Below are positions 60,064 to 64,000 of a stretch of DNA of 64,000 nt, in pieces. The first letter of the stretch is position 1; each line of letters opens with the position of its first letter. Source of the DNA: Tulasnella sp. 424 (taxonomy: Eukaryota > Basidiomycota > Agaricomycetes > Cantharellales > Tulasnellaceae); the NCBI GenBank assembly GCA_019633425.1, contig WSUB01000055.1, forward strand, positions 62,001-126,000, read 5' to 3'. The notes under the pieces are model-generated. The model did not search any database. It was not told the origin of the DNA and saw only the letters and a list, made by a program, of their open reading frames with translations. The position numbers and the translations under genes are program-made.

Positions 60064-63000
60064 TCAACCCCAGCGATGGTTGGTCACGCGGTCCTCCAAT
60101 TCTCACGAGTCATTTCCCCCGGACTTTCGTCATGCATCTTTCCTGGAAAAGCACCGGTTATCGAATCGAAGTGTTCACGTGGGGCTCGCATTCAATTTAT
60201 CTTCCAATGGACCCATACAGCAATCGGGGCTCTTTGCTTCCGTCCCTCTCCCTGTTTCCACATCCCTTCCAGTCCATCTTCATGCTTCATGGATACCAGC
60301 TCAAGACCGACGAACAATCCGCAGCGACGCCGCAGTTCCGGGATGCGATCTTCCATTGGATACTCAATACAATCAAATCATTATGCAACAACTAGTCCCT
60401 CCGCTTTATCTCGAAAGCTTGGAATTCATCAACCTGGAGTTCCCTGACCAAATCTCCCGATTTTGGCCCCGCCGACTGGCAAAGCAGGAGGAAGAACTGG
60501 TAGCAATATCTCTCTATCAAAAGCTCCCAGCTACCGAACATCGAGTGCTTCGTGCTTGGGACGATACACTTCTTTCACCAAGAGCTGCATTGGTGCACCT
60601 CCATCGGCACCCAGAAGCTGTCAAAAAACTCCTTACTGCCCTCCAGCTCAGGCTGCCTACATATGTCCCTGAACCATCATTTGATACGGATTTCTTCGAT
60701 GAGTGGCCTACGCTTCGCCATGACAGCGCTTCAGAGGTTGCAGCTTTGCTTCGACAGCATTCAGAAGCAGTAATGGAGATTTGTAACCAAGCTGCGCCTT
60801 CGATCGAGCCCGGGGACATAGGATTGGTTCTCGAGCATCTTGTTGATGGAGGGGAAAGCGTAGTGGGAATGCCGTTGCTTCCATTGGGAAATGGGAATAT
60901 TGTCCAGTTCCAGGATGGCAGTCATCCACATGTCTTTGCTTCCCACACCGAACATATCATCCGCCTCTTTGGGCCTGACGACATCATCAGCGACGGAATT
61001 CCAGGAGACGTTGTCCAACGTTTGATCGACCTTCCTGTGAACGTTGGAGCCCTCGACTCTAAAGGCATACAGGATTTGCTTCAAAGGAGGTGTCTAGAGC
61101 CAATTATTCCCGGAGTACGGATGGAGATCGACGGGCAGAAGCTCAAATGGCACCAAGACCTTCTTGAATGGATCGCTTCTTCCGATTCCCCAGTTCTCCT
61201 GGAGGAATTAGCGAGCCTTCCTCTAATCCCGACAATAGACGGACGGCAGCTCATCTCTCTGGAACACGCCTGCGATGGAACTGTCTGGTGTCGCGAGTCT
61301 TCCGAAGACGCTCGCATACAGCCCATCCTCCTCCAGTTGAACATAACCGTCGTGGACCTACAAACTCTCCCGGGCCCGTTACGGAGATCCAACAAGGCAG
61401 ATGTCGCGGGAGTTCTGGAAATTCTGTCGCAATCAAGATCGAACCTTTCTGACCTCCACAAGTCTGTGAGAGTGGAAGATTGGGCCAGGTTTGCTGCCCT
61501 GATCAAATCCTGGTTGCAACCGGGGAGCCTTTCCAGCGTCGCTATAAACTCCAAAACACACGCTGCCCTGGCCAGTTTACCGCTGTTCAGCGGTCAGCAC
61601 GGCAACACCTCCATCCCGTTCGTGTCCTCCTCTGATCTTCATATGCTACCACATCCCGTTGATCCTGTTTCACTCGCGAGATATCTCCCCCCACACCTCA
61701 CTTTCGCACCATTCTCCGCGGAGTTGTCGACAATACTTCAGAAATATGACCAAAGCCGGATCATGTCGTTTGATGCATTGTTTGATAAACTCAATCTCCA
61801 ACATCGCAGACTGCCCGAATCCGAGGATGTTTCGCTCCGCGCCCTGCTGGAGCTCTTTAGGAATCATCACCCTAGACGGTACTATCAGCCCCTGATCCCG
61901 GACGGTAACAGATACCTGCGAGTTCCGAATCAGCTCAACGATCACACGGTCGAGTTGTTTTCAACATGCTTCCATGATCGGCAGCACATGTTTGTCCATC
62001 CAGCATTCCGAGATCTCATCGATGATTTCCGTCGGCTTGGCGTGCACCATGAAATTCGCCCAGCCGGAATGCTCAAGTGCATTGAGGCTATTGATGAAGA
62101 TACTCGCAGGGGTCAAGACACTCGACTACGGGCCGCGTGGCTCTGGGACTTCATCAACCGTGACCCAAGTAAAATGCATGAAATTGCATATACTCGGGTT
62201 CGGGGACTACGTTTCATCCCTCGTCACATTCAACGGTACCAGTCCGACGAAACTCTCGATACATATGCGTCGGATCTACCCTCGGTAAACTCGCCGGATG
62301 ATATGTGTCTTCCAAAGCACGCCCTCATATTATGGACGCAACGAGCATCATTCGCAACCCCTCCGAGACCCGTTGTCGAGGCCATATACCCCTCATTAGG
62401 AGCGCCCACGATCGACCATGTAGTAAGTTTGCTGTATTGATCTAGATGATGTCTAAATTGACGTCTTCATTCAGGTGGACCATCTACTGGTGCTTGCAAC
62501 AACTGTGGCAGCGGTGCGGCCAGCATCCAATGCCTTCTTTTTGGAAATCAGTCAAGTCTACGAGTGGCTTCAGGAGAACTTGGAAGACGCTCTTGATCGA
62601 TTGGGGCAGCTCTCTGAAGAGCCGATCTGGCTTAATATTGATGGGCCGGAAGACGTCTGGACGTGGAGACCAGCCGCACGACTAGTTTTTGATGCGCTGT
62701 GGGACGGGGATGACTATTACCGGGCAAGGCGATCTCTCGAAACGTATAAAGAGCTTATAAGGTCGGCCGGTGCCTCTCAAGTTATCTTCCCCGAGTTGCC
62801 TTCTCCAGACGTCGAGCATGCGCCTCATCCTGACTGGGCAATGTCGGAGTGCCTGAGGCTTCGATTGGCTGGTCTCTTGTGCGATGTCCGTTTTGAGGCA
62901 GAAGAAGAGGAGGTCCTCGCTCATAGGGTCATCCTTGCAGCTGTCATACCTTATTTTGCTACAGCATTTGCAGGAGATTTTGCTGAAGGGGGGCTGACTG

Positions 63001-63764
63001 CTGGACCCGCAAATATCCCGACGTACCCCCTTCCCGAGGACACACTAATAATCTCGGTTAGATCAGTTGTCGGTGAGTGCTTATGTATACTTTGCGTAAC
63101 CGCGCCGCATTCAGACTAAGGCCTATCGGAAGATTACGCGTACACCGGACAATTTGTGTTTGATATCCCTGACACGCCTGATGGTGAGTATATCAATTAT
63201 CAAGAGCAATCCACTTTCTGAAGTTATTGATAGGTGCAACTATCGGTCTTGAGAGATTACTGGATCTCATCAAGCTATGCAATTTCTGGATGATCGACGA
63301 GCTAAAGGGAAAGATCGTCAGAGCCATCGCCGAGCGTCAGCTAGTTAATCAAGAGAATTGGAATGCTGGTGTGTCTGGCTCTCAAGTGGTCTTCATTTTG
63401 AAGTATAGCTGACCCTTCCTTGGATATCCAGTTCATGAACACGCTGTAACATGGAATGCGGAGGATCTGGCACACTATGCCGAAGGCGCGGCCGCTATGA
63501 ATGGTTGGACCTGAGAGATGATGAAGTAGCACGATAGGAGTGTACAGTAATAAGACGATTTTGGTAGCTTCTCTCTTTTTGAACAAAAATCATACCTAAC
63601 CATCGCAGGCGGAAAAGATTCGTCTGGGAACTGAGACTTGGGCTGAATGACAAGCTTCGTACGTTCCTGATCTAGCGAACAATTAGCGGCAAATTATTCA
63701 GGCCTCTCGAGCGCCAAGGTATAACTGTGTCACATATAGGCCCTGTTCCCCTAGTTTTCGGCTT

Positions 63765-63952
63765 GACTCGAATAATGGAGCGGTGAAGGAGGGTGATCGC
63801 GTGTTCCTGTCCGACGCACCGAGCAGCTTCCCGATCCCGATATCGACGAAGATGTACGACGCGCGTACGTCATGTCTGTGGTTGGTGATGCTCAAAGTGC
63901 TCCATCGGGCGAGTCTATTATGTATCAAATCCAAAGCGTATATGACGTGTAA
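63765..63952 (+). pseudogene. 3' remnant of a third glutamyl-tRNA synthetase copy
   Basis: About 190 bp match the very end of the GluRS gene, from the codons for [17 protein letters not shown] through a stop at 63950-63952. Differences include AP for GT after LSD and a frame-changing insertion near 63862. Everything upstream of this end is missing. It lies 250 bp after sacsin/BTB copy 2, just as the pseudogene follows copy 1, so it marks the start of a third duplicated unit or its remnant. Confidence 0.88.
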
Positions 63953-64000
63953 TATTGGGTTGCTCGGCAACCCTGCTCTCCAGACCGATAAATGTAAATC

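Larger units (their letters stand above)
52894..63514 (+). pseudogene. Sacsin-like double ATPase/BTB gene, copy 2, interrupted by a transposon
   Basis: Paralogue of the gene at 40480, with 13 matching exons: 52894-53025, 53084-53296, 53355-54196, 54254-54665, 54727-56735, 56794-57520, 57580-57686, 57745-57817, 57871-62422 (interrupted), 62475-63072, 63121-63183, 63234-63368, 63432-63514. ATPase module 1: LREILQNTDDAGG, STGKYGQGFCTVYH-ITDHPH. Module 2: SINEWTANAQDAGASRL, IGRFGLGALTFYHFTE. BTB end: LCDVRFEAEEEEVLAHRVIL, LLDLIKLCNFWMIDELKGK, stop after AAAMNGWT. A 1,855-bp element at 58200-60054 sits in exon 9. Without it and one 9-bp duplicate, the exon is 2,688 nt (896 codons) and the product 2,693 aa with no other lesion. 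So this is a recently disrupted gene, or a new fusion gene (see findings). Confidence 0.85.

Overview
This window is nuclear DNA of a filamentous basidiomycete, most likely an Agaricomycete. Nearly every gene has several short introns (about 50-90 bp, GT-AG, one GC-AG). The families are typical of mushroom-forming fungi: large F-box/LRR proteins, a secreted DUF1996-WSC-CBM1 protein, a C2H2/fungal_trans regulator, kinase-TPR fusions, and sacsin-like ATPase proteins ending in a BTB domain. Exon boundaries were worked out by hand from splice motifs, reading-frame phase and paralogue comparison. No search or RNA data were available.

Layout. 1-5 kb: 3' part of a myotubularin phosphatase, then S-adenosylmethionine synthetase. 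7.6-15.5 kb: two F-box proteins and a zinc-finger transcription factor. 18.6-20.9 kb: secreted DUF1996-WSC-CBM1 protein with a 5-nt microexon. 21.2-23.7 kb: methylenetetrahydrofolate reductase. 23.9-29.6 kb: two tandem protein kinase-TPR genes. 29.9-33.7 kb: two tandem F-box/LRR paralogues. 33.9-35.9 kb: a REX1-type RNA exonuclease, divergent from cytosolic glutamyl-tRNA synthetase at 36.2-39.1 kb. 40.5-63.5 kb: two giant sacsin-like/BTB genes with a decayed second glutamyl-tRNA synthetase between them. A third remnant of that synthetase lies at the right edge.

The right half is a block duplication of the unit [GluRS - sacsin/BTB]. GluRS copy 1 is intact (816 aa), copy 2 is a pseudogene with many stops and frameshifts, and copy 3 is only a 3' remnant. 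The two sacsin/BTB genes have the same 13-exon structure (about 2,736 and 2,693 aa).

The main discovery is a 1,855-bp DNA transposon (58200-60054) in exon 9 of the second sacsin/BTB gene. It has perfect 92-bp terminal inverted repeats and a 9-bp target-site duplication, which suggests a Mutator-like, Pack-MULE-like element. It carries the spliced ATPase core of a RecQ-type helicase and a second ORF on the opposite strand. Removing it with one target-site copy restores an exon of exactly 896 codons. The host frame also reads through the left repeat straight into the helicase, so the insertion could encode a sacsin-RecQ chimera. F-box, BTB, kinase-TPR and sacsin-type genes together make this a fast-duplicating accessory region around housekeeping genes of one-carbon metabolism, RNA processing and translation.
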